From: Perca fluviatilis | Lineage: Eukaryota; Chordata; Actinopteri; Perciformes; Percidae | Direction: 5' to 3' | Assembly (NCBI RefSeq): GCF_010015445.1 | Contig: NC_053116.1 | Span: 4,787,568-4,851,567, forward strand | DNA length: 64,000 bases | Shown here: positions 1-8,913 of the stretch, piece after piece | Numbering within the stretch: position 1 is the stretch's first letter | Layout of the letters: each line of letters starts with the position of its first letter | Notes under the pieces: generated by a model | Databases searched by the model: none | Told to the model about the DNA's origin: nothing | What the model saw: only the letters and a program-made list of their open reading frames with translations | Translations under genes and position numbers: made by a program

Positions 1-129
1 GCAGCCCGTAATTGCTAGTTTCTGCTACACCATTTCTACCGCTAGCAACGATGTCAACGCTACAACGCTGGATGTTAGGATGGGAAATCCACAGCCAATG
101 CCAGCTGACCGCCGAGAAATTGTGGCTCT

Positions 130-440
130 ATGCCAACACTCCGAGCAGAGGTGATTTGGGTGCTGAGGACTGTGACAAGCCACAATTCCTACAGGTATAA
201 TGACAGGATTGAAGAAGTGTTCAAAGTAATGTTTCCAGATTCGGGGCTTGTACAGTCATTTACCTGTGGAAAGGACAAGACCAGATACGTTACGCTAAAT
301 TTGGACTGGCGCCATATATCAAAAAATAACTCATCACCTAAGTCCAAAAATGCGGTGCGTTTGTAATTATGTTCGACAAGACACTTAACCAGACAACCAA
401 AAGCAAACAACTGGACTTGCATGTGCATTATTGGTTAAAT
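130..440 (+). pseudogene. Decayed hAT-like transposase fragment
   Basis: The plus strand encodes a recognisable but broken stretch. One frame runs from about 130 to 366 and contains FKVMFPDSGLVQSFTCGKDK. After a frameshift near 300, the next frame reads FVIMFDKTLNQTTKSKQ and then LDLHVHYW. The FD[ES]xLN motif and the GK-K context resemble a large fish family of hAT-like transposase proteins, in which the Asp of FD would be the first catalytic acid; that assignment is from memory. No start codon, zinc finger or dimerisation domain is present, so this is an internal fragment. A second copy of the same segment lies inverted at 1070-1250. Confidence 0.4.
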
Positions 441-619
441 GACAAGTGGTGCTCATAAGTTTGTGAACCCATGATAAGTTGACTTAAAAGAGGAATACAA
501 AAATCATCTTTTGGAAATTGATCTTAATTCCTTAATTAAAAAAAGTAGGAAAAGTCCAACCTTTTAGGACACCAATTTTCTTTGTGAATAAATAATGTAT
601 CGTAAATAAATAAATGCCC

Positions 620-870
620 TTCCTTAAAATACAGGGGGCTACAGATACAATGCATCCTGATAAAGTTCCCTTGGCCTTTAGAATTAAAATAGCCCCACAT
701 CCTCACATACCCTTCACCATACCTAGAGATGGGGCACTTTCAATAAAATCATCTCTCAATCAATCAAACCAGCTATGAGGCTAACTGAAATAAAACCATT
801 CTAATCTCTAGGTATGGTGAAGGGTATGTGATGATGTGGGGCTATTTTTATGAGCAGCACTGTATACTAT
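620..870. repeat. Palindromic MITE-like repeat
   Basis: Two arms, 686-730 and 804-849, are near-perfect reverse complements of each other. Both centre on the block around AGCCCCACATCCTCACATAC and the CCATACCTAGAGAT block, and a loop of about 70 bases separates them. The right side ends in GAGCAGCACTGTATA, which looks like a Tc1-type terminus. I recognise the arm sequence as a widespread fish repeat. It encodes nothing. Exact ends and a TA target duplication were not resolved. Confidence 0.5.
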
Positions 871-1069
871 TTATACATATTGGCAGGTAAACAGCAGACT
901 CTAATACCATTCTAAAACTCAATTTGGCTGTTTTTAATTCATTCATTTTAATTTGTCTAATTAACATGTAGTGCCCTATCCATAGTTGTTATTCACTTGA
1001 CAAATCAGTAAAGCATAACTATATGATACACAACATACAAGAGGTTAGTTAATAAATATATTTATGGCA

Positions 1070-1319
1070 CACTTACTTTGAAATGCTGAAGTAGATCCTG
1101 GGCAGTTGCATGGCCCATGAACTGCTCCATATAATCTTGACTAGACATGGTCATTTAACCAATAATGCACATGCAAGTCCAGTTGTTGGCTTTTGGTTGT
1201 CCGGTTCAGTGTCTCGTTGAACATAATTACAAACGCACCGCATTCAAGTCTTAAATTTCATTTAGAAGTGGTCTTAAAAAGTCTTAAATTTAACTTGTTT
1301 CTGCCTGTAGCCACCCTGG
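1070..1319 (-). mobile_element. hAT terminus with internal transposase fragment
   Basis: Read on minus, this starts at a CAGGGTGGCTACAGG terminus at 1319. It passes through an AT-rich block of repeated GTCTTAAATTT motifs that I know from fish hAT ends. It then runs directly into coding sequence with FVIMFNETLNRTTKSQQ and, after one frameshift, FMGHATAQDLLQHFK. The jump from terminus to mid-transposase within about 70 bases indicates a deletion derivative. It is homologous and inverted relative to the fragment at 130-440. Confidence 0.45.
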
Positions 1320-1385
1320 ATGGATGGATGGATGATGGATGGATGGATGGATAGATAGATAGATATTTTATTGATCCCCAAGGAT
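1320..1385. repeat. TGGA/TAGA microsatellite with LINE-like tail
   Basis: (TGGA)n passes into (TAGA)n and then into TTTATTGATCCCCAAGG. That last motif is the usual 3' tail of a fish non-LTR retrotransposon read on minus. The body of such an element is not visible to the right, so this is either a very short 5'-truncated insertion or a tail remnant. Confidence 0.5.
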
Positions 1386-2670
1386 CACTGTTCCCTCGTT
1401 TTCATGGAGACATATGCTGTACGGAGGGGAGGGGCTGTGTGTGTGTATATCCTATGTGAGAGAGACTCGTGGATGGCCAGTAAACTCACCTTCCAGTAGT
1501 CCAACTGTAAACGGAAGCACCTCTGGTAGAAAATGCTGCTGAGAAAGTGCTGCAACAAAGGATGTGATACATAAAGATGGAGAGCCACAGAAGGAGATAA
1601 TGAACACAGTCATTAACAATGTTAGCTTAATGTTCAAGATATTCAAATCTGCTGCACTTTAACACTTCTCAGCGGGAACATTTTCCAGACAAGACCAAAA
1701 TGTCTCATCAGAATAATCCTTTATCAGCAGGTTTAGCAGTGTTAAACACAATAATTAATTTGGGAACACCATTAGCTTTCACAAAGTTGTTGCTAGTCTC
1801 TCTGGGGTTCACTAAAAAAACAATTGACATCACACAGTATCAATGGAAAGAAGTAAATCAGTATTGTGCCAAGATATTGACAATAACGTTGCTGTCTTTA
1901 CTTGCACCTTACAACATAAGGGACCTAAATAATCAGTTTACTGTTTAGCAAACTTAATGTAAATGTGTTTGCCCCAATATCTTATCTATGCACAATCCGT
2001 AAAAATTACCTAAAATTATATTTGTTCTCATAACGTTACTGTGAGCCGTTGTCATCAGCGGAAAAAAATGTACGGTCCCAACCAGGATAAATATGAGCGG
2101 GCTAGCTAGTCAGTCTTGCGAATTAGAACCCGGAGAGGGCAGGGCTCCTACGCAAAGCTCTAGCTACATTACAGAAAACAGTAACTGCACTTAGCTACCA
2201 ATTCAGTTTAACTCCAAGATCAAATTATTAATGATTTAAGTTATGTACAACCTAGCTAGCTAGTTATAGAGCCCCAGTGTCATAGATGTCCCTTCCTGCA
2301 GTGCACATTATGTGCTTATTAAAAACAATAACGTTAATTACGTTAGCGCCGAGATCAAAAGATGATGTGTTAAACTGATCTCCTCATCCACTGTTAACAT
2401 TTTTTACCAATAGGCATTAGCCTATTGCGAATACTAAGAAATGTCGTTATGCCAAACGCAGTTGACATGCCTGGTTAAGTTCCGCGACGCTAAGTTTTAT
2501 AAAACTTTTATGTGTGATTGCATTCTAACGTTACTAAACAAGACAAAATATATAGTTCAACTTTTATTTTGCTTAAGTTGTTGGCTCTAAATTCGTATGT
2601 GTATTAGCTAGCCAGACTGCTCTATTAATTCATTTTAAACCTACAGCCATACCGGTTCAAACACAAAATT
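1386..2670. other. Stretch without supported gene
   Basis: No exon or element could be supported here. The longest frame is 82 codons at 1700-1948 on plus and resembles nothing I know. Short TAACGTTAGC and GCTAGCTAG motifs, common in fish intergenic DNA, are frequent. Confidence 0.5.
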
Positions 2671-2671
2671 T

Positions 2672-2825
2672 TAACGGGTGGAATCCGCCCGTTGATCGAG
2701 AACAGCTTCAGAAAATCCGTAACGTTAGCGGTTTTAATTCTAACGGGTGGAATTCGCCCGTTGAGAACTACTTCGGAAAATCCGTAACGTTAACGGTTTA
2801 AATTCTAACGGGTAAATTTGCCCTC
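2672..2825. repeat. Tandem repeat of a near-palindromic 65-69-bp unit
   Basis: Three units start at 2672, 2741 and 2806; the last is partial. Each opens with a near-palindrome of the form AACGGGTGGAATTCGCCCGTT. Units one and two continue with GAAAATCCGTAACGTTA and end in an AT-rich stretch. The third unit keeps only a degenerate start. It is non-coding. Confidence 0.7.
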
Positions 2826-3512
2826 TAGGTCAAAAAAAAAATAAAGATAACTCACAATTACCAACTAAATTAGCCTCGATAGCCTATGTTACACATGATA
2901 CACTTTTGGCTACCACAAAAATCACACTAGCTACTACAAAAGCACAAGTTGACATTACAGTGCCATAATGTTACAATGTAGCTGGTAATGTTAATTTCAG
3001 CTAATGAGCTAGCTAGCTAGCAAACTACTACTTACTTGTTTATATATTACATAAAATAACTGCATGCCTTTAATATTGACTTACCTTTAAAAAATAATAT
3101 GTAAAATGTAAAGGTATCCTCATGAATTAAGTCAATCCTAAAATGTCCTGCTGCCGATCCAATCTCCGTCTTCACTGTCCAAAAGGTCCAACTGGCATGA
3201 AGGTGCGCGGAGCACTACTTTTTCTTTTCTGGTTTTAAAAGGCGGTTGGCATCCAGTTATATTGACGCCAACAGGATTTTAACTAGCAGATTACATAAGA
3301 AACACATTTGAATGGGCAAATTAATTTTCTTCTATTTTTACATTACATTCAGATATTTGACTTGGTCTATGATCAAATATATAGTAGACAATTACATACA
3401 ATTCACATAAATTAATGTTTTTTAATTATATTTTAAAAATGTCATTTATAATGTGGTTGAAGACATGTTGATTCACCTTACATAATTTCAACATTGATTC
3501 ATGTGTATTTAC
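2826..3512. other. AT-rich stretch without supported gene
   Basis: This is AT-rich sequence with scattered CTAGCTAG motifs. A short non-AT block at about 3140-3240 shows no open frame with recognisable content. I see no element ends. Confidence 0.5.
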
Positions 3513-3739
3513 TTGACCTTTTTGCAACCTTTTAGCATTAGACGTTGTCTTAAATGTGTTTCACGGTTGAAACAACAACTGACGTTATTTCAACCACATT
3601 TCAACATTGAAGGTTGGTCATGTGCTTGACGTTTTTACAACCATTTAGCATTAGACGTTGTTTTAACGGTGTTTCACGGTTGATATGACAACTGACATTA
3701 TTTCAACCACATTTCAACGTTGAAGGTTGGTCATGTGCC
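3513..3739. repeat. Two tandem copies of a 113-bp repeat
   Basis: Units start at 3513 and 3626 and match closely. Each contains TTTAGCATTAGACGTTGT, a TTTCACGGTTGA block, ATTTCAACCACATTTCAAC and GAAGGTTGGTCATGTGC. Related fragments without the full unit lie just upstream, for example TTTCAACATTGATTC. I recognise this as a fish minisatellite-type repeat. Confidence 0.75.
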
Positions 3740-4021
3740 AGCTGGGGTGAAACATACTTTCTGAGGTGTTCGCACGTAATGTTTGTGGCGATAACGACTG
3801 ATGGCAGATTAATTTGTGACACAACTTCTATCCCGTTGATTGTGTGTTATATTGAATTCTACGGATGTACATCATTCATCATGTACATCACTATGGTAGT
3901 CTACACTATTACTCATTCATCACATTTGGACAGGACTGTCAATCTCCCATTTTGTAGCGATTTGGATATTAGGCGCAGGTGTGGAATAGGGCTGTTGGAA
4001 CGAATACCGAAATTCAAGTAT

Positions 4022-4060
4022 AATTCGAATAGTAAAAAAATTAAATTACTATTCGAATGT
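4022..4060. repeat. Short AT-rich palindrome
   Basis: AATTCGAATAGT and ACTATTCGAAT form a hairpin around a run of A and T. The upstream GAACGAATACCGAAATTC resembles a hAT-like terminus, so this may be a remnant of an element end. Confidence 0.45.
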
Positions 4061-4210
4061 GAGTTTTTTTTTATATAAATATGTTGGCTAATGTTAGCTA
4101 ATCTCCCTCTTCTCGCCTTGACATATACCCGCATGTGTGATTCATGTCACACCGTATGAACAATAACAGCGGGAGTGAGAAACACAACGCATTTTTGAGG
4201 TCTTAAGACA

Positions 4211-4728
4211 ACGTTACGTAGCGAGTAACGTTAGTACAACATCACAGAGCTGACGTTACGTAGCGAGTAATGTTAGTACAACATCACAGAGCTGACATTA
4301 TGTAGCGAGTAACGTTAGTACAACATCTCAGAGCTAACGTTACGTAGCGAGTAACGTTAAAGTGATGGTTCGGAGTAATTTCACCCTAGGGTCCTTTGCA
4401 CCATGATCTCGAGCCAAACACCCCCCCAGAAGCTTTTTTCACCTGGGTCGAACATTGGGAGCGTTAGCGTAGCGTAGCGTTATCAGCTGAATAGCTTAGC
4501 GCAGAGGCTAATGGATCCGAAGTGTCTCTTAACATTACCCCACTAATAATGCCCGAAATGATACCAAACGTCTACAGTAGTACAAATAGGTTATGCACTC
4601 ATAAAACGATGGATTGTAAAATTTGTAAGTACACCAGAAGTTTATGTAAATAACACTTGCCTGCTGGCATCACTTTAATACTACATCACAGAGCTAACGT
4701 TACATACTGGGTAACATTAGTACATGGG
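4211..4728. repeat. 42-bp minisatellite, interrupted
   Basis: Units of 42 bp start at 4211, 4253, 4295 and 4337. Each carries ACGTTACGTAGCGAGTAACG followed by TTAGTACAACATCACAGAGCT. The fourth unit stops at its central CGTTA, where a TTAA-flanked MITE (4361-4674) intervenes. The array resumes at 4679 with ACTACATCACAGAGCTAACG. The insertion therefore split a pre-existing repeat. Confidence 0.8.
4361..4674. mobile_element. 314-bp TTAA-flanked MITE
   Basis: It is bounded by TTAA at 4357-4360 and 4675-4678. The ends are AGTGATGGTTCGGAG on the left and GGCATCACT on the right, sharing a 7-bp inverted repeat AGTGATG. The flanking sequence on both sides belongs to the same 42-bp minisatellite, which confirms the insertion. 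TTAA duplication fits Kolobok-type or piggyBac-type transposition. I recognise the left end as a common fish repeat. It has no coding capacity. Confidence 0.75.
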
Positions 4729-5358
4729 GGAGTGACAGGCTGTGGCTGGAAATCGTAAGTAGAACGGGAAATAGTTTTAACATGACTTTATAATCCCCAT
4801 CCACCGAGCCAAAATGCTAATGTTATCAATAGTTCGTTCTGGTTTCCTAACTGCGTTGGGAGGTAACTTTAGCTAAGAAAGCTTATGAAGAAAGCTAAAG
4901 TTTATGTTAGCTCCCCTACAGCTGTCAGAGTTAGCTTCTACTTCATATATTACATTTTAACAGCTGTATTCTCAGTAACGTGACAATCTGCTGGAATCAG
5001 GTTGCTTATAAATCACTAAAATAGTAGTGACAGCACCGTTTGGCTTGGTTATTAATGCTAGCATCGTTTGTTACTTACCTAGTTTATGACAAATGGTTTT
5101 GGCTGTGCTTCCTAACATGATGACATTGTGCTAACCCCCGTAACGCGGATCGCCGTCAGACCTCACTTGTTAGAGAATGTTTCATTACTCTGTTGATTTG
5201 GGTTTGTCGCTGTGTGCTCGTGGTGGAAAATGAATGTAAACAAAGTTGCGTGCAGGTTGCCTCAGGGCCAGACTAATGGATGCCCCTCTAGTGGACAGAC
5301 CGTGTAACAACAACCACATGCTTGTAGTGGCATTGACAATGCATAAGCCAGAGTAGTA
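4729..5358. other. Stretch without supported gene
   Basis: No open frame, splice-flanked exon or element terminus was supported in this interval. It contains scattered GTTAGC and CTAGC motifs only. Confidence 0.5.
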
Positions 5359-5861
5359 AGGGTGTGACGAGATCTCGTTTTACGAGATCTCGCGAGATCT
5401 CGCGTGACGAGATTTCTCGTCGAGGTGAAAAGAGTGAAAGAGTGACAGACAAGACGAACACAATAACATTGTAAGAAAGAATGCCAGATTGTACTAACTA
5501 CTGCACCCGGAGTCGCGGGTGCAGTATAGTAGAGTAGCGGTGGTGCTGTAAGTGTTTTTGCATAGTGCTCGTGTTAGCCGCGGTATACGGCATTTCTTTC
5601 TTACAATGTTTACATATTGTGTTCGTCTTGTCTGTCACTCTTTCGCCGTTTATTATTTCCGCAGGAAAACCAAAATGTTGCCACACAAATGATTTAAAAG
5701 TGGCAGGGGGATTTTCAATAGTAATTCCACGCTCCATCACGCTGACATCACATCGCCTCACGAGACAACTTTTCACCGCGACGAGAAATCTCGTCTCGTT
5801 CTCATGAACCCAATCTCGTGATGTGTTTCGTCTCGTGGAGTAAGCGTCTCGTCACACACCT
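5359..5861 (-). mobile_element. Short non-autonomous hAT-like element, GTGTGACGAGA ends
   Basis: The left end reads AGGGTGTGACGAGATCTCG and the right end reads the reverse complement of a similar sequence, GTCTCGTCACACACCT. Both ends are rich in repeated CGAGAT/ATCTCG. The interior carries the first part of a transposase gene on minus, a BED zinc finger. At about 500 bp the element cannot encode a complete transposase. No matching 8-bp target duplication is visible, so the ends may be off by a few bases. Confidence 0.6.
5498..5776 (-). pseudogene. BED zinc-finger N-terminal fragment
   Basis: A 92-codon minus frame contains FKSFVWQHFGFPAEI, then CKHCKKEMPY, TANTS-like residues and MQKHLQHH. 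The W, the C-x2-C pair and the H-x-x-x-H pair are the BED zinc-finger pattern that binds DNA in hAT transposases and ZBED proteins. The frame runs to a stop just after the finger, so no RNase H-like core follows. It is probably non-functional alone. Confidence 0.6.
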
Positions 5862-6307
5862 AGCTTGTAACCTTGGTTCTCTGAGTAAAGACTATTTTTC
5901 CCAGTCATATTTCTTAACTGAAGTTTTCTTTAAATTAGTGTTAAAATCGCGTCTCGCTCTCGTGACCCCAATCTCGTGTCTCGTATTTAGAGGTTGTGAC
6001 AGAATAGGTTTACATGGTTTCATTTTCAAAAAACATCATATTTTTGTTGTACTGCACGTTGCTGCAGCTCCTGTTTTACTCTATTTCAGCAGAGACTGTT
6101 GAGCTCTCTGTTTTAGCTACAGAGTGAAGCATCTTACCGCTATCCCATCTTTGTTTGGAGACACACATGTGCAGTACCTAGGTAAGGACAACTAGCCACT
6201 TAGATGCAGAGTAGGGCGGGCCCTGATAGCATGGTAGTGTGATCCAAAACAAACTGATCCGATCTAGCATCTATCTACCGGTAACCAGGGCTTCAGCTCA
6301 GCCGTAC

Positions 6308-8676
6308 ATGTTCCAACCAGAGTCTGATCCCGAAGCAGAACCCGAACCAGCTTCACAACCTAGACTGGAGCAAGATGTTTCAGAGTGGTAAGTTAATTAA
6401 GTATTTCAGTTTGAATTCTGCACCGTTTCTATCACAGTAACAACTTTATGTCCATTGACTGTCTGGAGGGTATCTAACGTTTTTTTTTTTATATTTAGGT
6501 GTACTTGTGGAAATTGCTCGACAATGTCCACTGAAGTTGAAAACATCTGTTGCCAAGAAATACAAATGGTAATTATAATATACACTGCTCAAAAAAATAA
6601 AGGGAACACTTAAACAACACAATGTAACTCCAAGTCCATCACACTTCTGTGAAATCAAACTGTCCATTTAGGAAGCAACACTCATTGACAATAAATTTCA
6701 CATGCTGTTGTGCAAATGGAATAGACAACAGGTGGAAATTATAGGCAATTAGCAAGACACCCCCAATAAAGGAGTGGTTCTGCAGGTGGTGACCACAGAC
6801 CACTTCTCAGTTCCTATGCTTCCTGGCTGATGTTTTGGTCACTTTTGAATGCTGGCGGTGCTTTCACTCTAGTGGTAGCATGAGACAGAGTCTACAATCC
6901 ACACAAGTGGCTCAGGTAATGCAGCTCATCCAGGATGGCAGATCAATGCGAGCTGTGGCAAGAAGGTTTGCTGTGTCTGTCAGCGTAGTGTCCAGAGCAT
7001 GGAGGCGCTACCAGGAGACAGGCCAGTACATCAGGAGACGTGGAGGAGGCCGTAGGAGGGCAACAACCCAGCAGCAGGAACGCTACGTCCGCCTTTGTGC
7101 AAGGAGGAGCAGGAGGAGCACTGCCAGAGCCCTGCAAAATGACCTCCAACAGGCCACAAATGTGCGTGTATCTGCTCAAACGGTCAGAAACAGACTCCAT
7201 GAGGGTGGTATGAGGGCCCGACGTCCACAGGTGGGGGGTGTGCTTACAGCCCAACACCGTGCAGGACGTTTGGCATTTGCCAGAGAACACCAAGATTGGC
7301 GAAGCGGCGCGTGGCGCTGTGCTATTCACAGATGAAAGCAGGTTCACACTGAGCACATGTGACAGACGTGACAGAGTCTGGAGATGCCGTGGAGAACATT
7401 CTGCTGCCTGCAACATCCTCCAGCATGACCGGTTTGGCAGTGGGTCAGTAATGGTGTGGGGTGGCATTTCTTTGGGGGGCCGCACAGCCCTCCATGTGCT
7501 CGCCAGAGGTAGCCTGACTGCCATTAGGTACTGATATGAGATCCTCAGACCCCTTGTGAGACCATATGCTGGTGCAGTTGGCCCTGGGTTCCTCCTAATG
7601 CAAGACAATGCTAGACCTCATGTGGCTGGAGTGTGTCAGCAGTTCCTGCAAGAGGAAGGCATTGATGCTATGGACTGGCCTGCCCGTTCCCCAGACCTGA
7701 ATCCAATTGAGCACATCTGGGACATTATGTCTCGCTCCATCCACCAACACCACGTTGCACCACAGACTGTCCAGGAGTTGGCGGATGCTTTAGTCTAGGT
7801 CTGGGAGGAGATCCCTCAGGAGACCATCCGCCACCGCATCAGGAGCATGCCCAGGCGTTGTAGGGAGGTCATACAGGCACGTGGAGGCCACACACGCTAC
7901 TGAGCCTCATTTTGACTTGTTTTAAGGACATTACATCAAATTTGGATCAGCCTGTAGTGTTGTTTTCCACTTTAATTTTGAGTGTGACTCCAAATCCAGA
8001 CCTCCATGGGTTGATAAATTTGATTTCCATTGATCATTTTTGTGTGATTTTGTTGTCAGCACATTCAACTATGTAAAAAAAAAGTATTTAATAAGATTAT
8101 TTCATTCATTCAGATCTAGGATGTGTTGTTTAAGTGTTCCCTTTATTTTTTTGAGCAGTGTATTAGAACGCATACAACAGTCATGCAAAGTGGATATGAT
8201 GTTGACTAACCTTCCTCTGTTGCGAAATACTACAAAATGTGTTGTCATGTTTACTTTTACCATTGTGTAAAAATGTATCATTTCACATCACCTCCTGGAT
8301 GTAATTATTTGTAATCAATTATATTATAGGGGCCAATCATTTCTATGATCTTTGACAACACCATTTGTTTTATACATACAAGGTTAACAAATAAATGTAG
8401 CTTCATCAATCAGTATCTGCATTTTGCGGTAATGTTGCCTCCTCAGGTAATATTTATTCTAAATGAGTTACTTATTTTTATTATTAGGTTGTTAGAATGC
8501 AACAGGTTCCTGTCCCACCTACCTGCATGGTTTATCATCCAGACTTGGAGCCAACCTGTTTGAACCACTACACCCTGCGGAACTTCTACACTATATACAG
8601 AGCAGACTATGGACCTTTGAGGTGTCGAACAGAAAAACATGTAATTAACTGTCCCATGAAATTATTTTACCAATAA
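6308..8676 (+). CDS. P2X7 cytoplasmic-domain-like protein, three exons
   Basis: Exons are 6308-6387 (ATG, acidic N-terminus ending QDVSEW, donor GTAAGT), 6499-6568 (acceptor TTTAG, donor GTAATT) and 8488-8676. Phases agree and the joined frame is open for 112 residues. Exon 2 gives WCTCGNC and ICCQEI; exon 3 gives [10 protein letters not shown], then IYRADYG. These are the Cys-rich and HP/CLN signatures of the cytoplasmic ballast domain of P2X7 purinoceptors, which binds zinc and guanine nucleotide in the receptor. No channel or membrane segment is present. The frame ends soon after YGPLR, so the usual C-terminal third of such fish proteins is missing. The stop codon lies within an AATAAA (8672-8677). 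Intron 2 contains a Tc1 element. Whether it is expressed is unknown; free-standing copies of this domain are common in fish genomes. Confidence 0.65.
6583..8160 (+). mobile_element. Tc1-family transposon
   Basis: Inverted termini CACTGCTCAAAAAAATAAAG at both ends are flanked by TA (6581-6582 and 8161-8162). Length is 1578 bp, typical of Tc1. The terminal repeats continue with GGAACACTTAAACAACACA. It lies in intron 2 of the P2X7-like gene, in the same orientation as that gene, and leaves its splice sites untouched. It encodes one transposase, now broken. Confidence 0.95.
6880..7903 (+). pseudogene. Tc1 transposase, inactivated
   Basis: The frame starts at MRQSLQSTQ. Residues about 10-110 are the paired-like helix-turn-helix region, with [16 protein letters not shown] frameshift near 7290-7312 leads to the catalytic part. 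The acidic triad is visible: [17 protein letters not shown] and PIEHIW, with 34 residues between the second Asp and the Glu (DD34E). Two in-frame stops follow, a TGA at about 7532 and a TAG at about 7796, and the normal end is reached at 7901-7903 after GGHTRY. Full length would be about 340 residues, usual for Tc1. One frameshift plus two nonsense codons make it inactive. Confidence 0.92.
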
Positions 8677-8719
8677 ACCAAAGACCTAATGAAGAAATCA
8701 CAATTACAATGTCTTTATT
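8672..8719. terminator. Convergent poly(A) signals
   Basis: AATAAA on plus (8672-8677) overlaps the stop codon of the P2X7-like frame. AATAAA on minus (8714-8719) lies downstream of the last THAP-transposase exon. The two signals are about 40 bases apart, so the genes end tail to tail. Confidence 0.5.
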
Positions 8720-8913
8720 TTTATCAAATGTTGAAACGCTTATATAAATAGAACAATCTTAATATACATAATATGAAAAAAATATATATAACAGATATAC
8801 ACTATAAATAAGAGTGATGTTCACTATTGTCCAATACTGTCCATACAGGCGCTACAGGCACCTTGCCTATCTTGGCTTGGTCAACTGGTGCTGGGGCTAC
8901 TTGGGAAGGACTG

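Noticed and set aside
1700..1948. 82-codon frame starting MSHQNNPLSAGLA
   Set aside because: No homology recognised, no splice or promoter context; kept only as a note.
5359..5861. 8-bp target duplication for the BED-finger element
   Set aside because: The flanking bases do not match convincingly; the element call rests on the ends and the zinc finger only.
6943..7608. Minus-strand 221-codon frame
   Set aside because: Shadow of the Tc1 transposase gene, whose plus-strand frames carry the DDE motifs.
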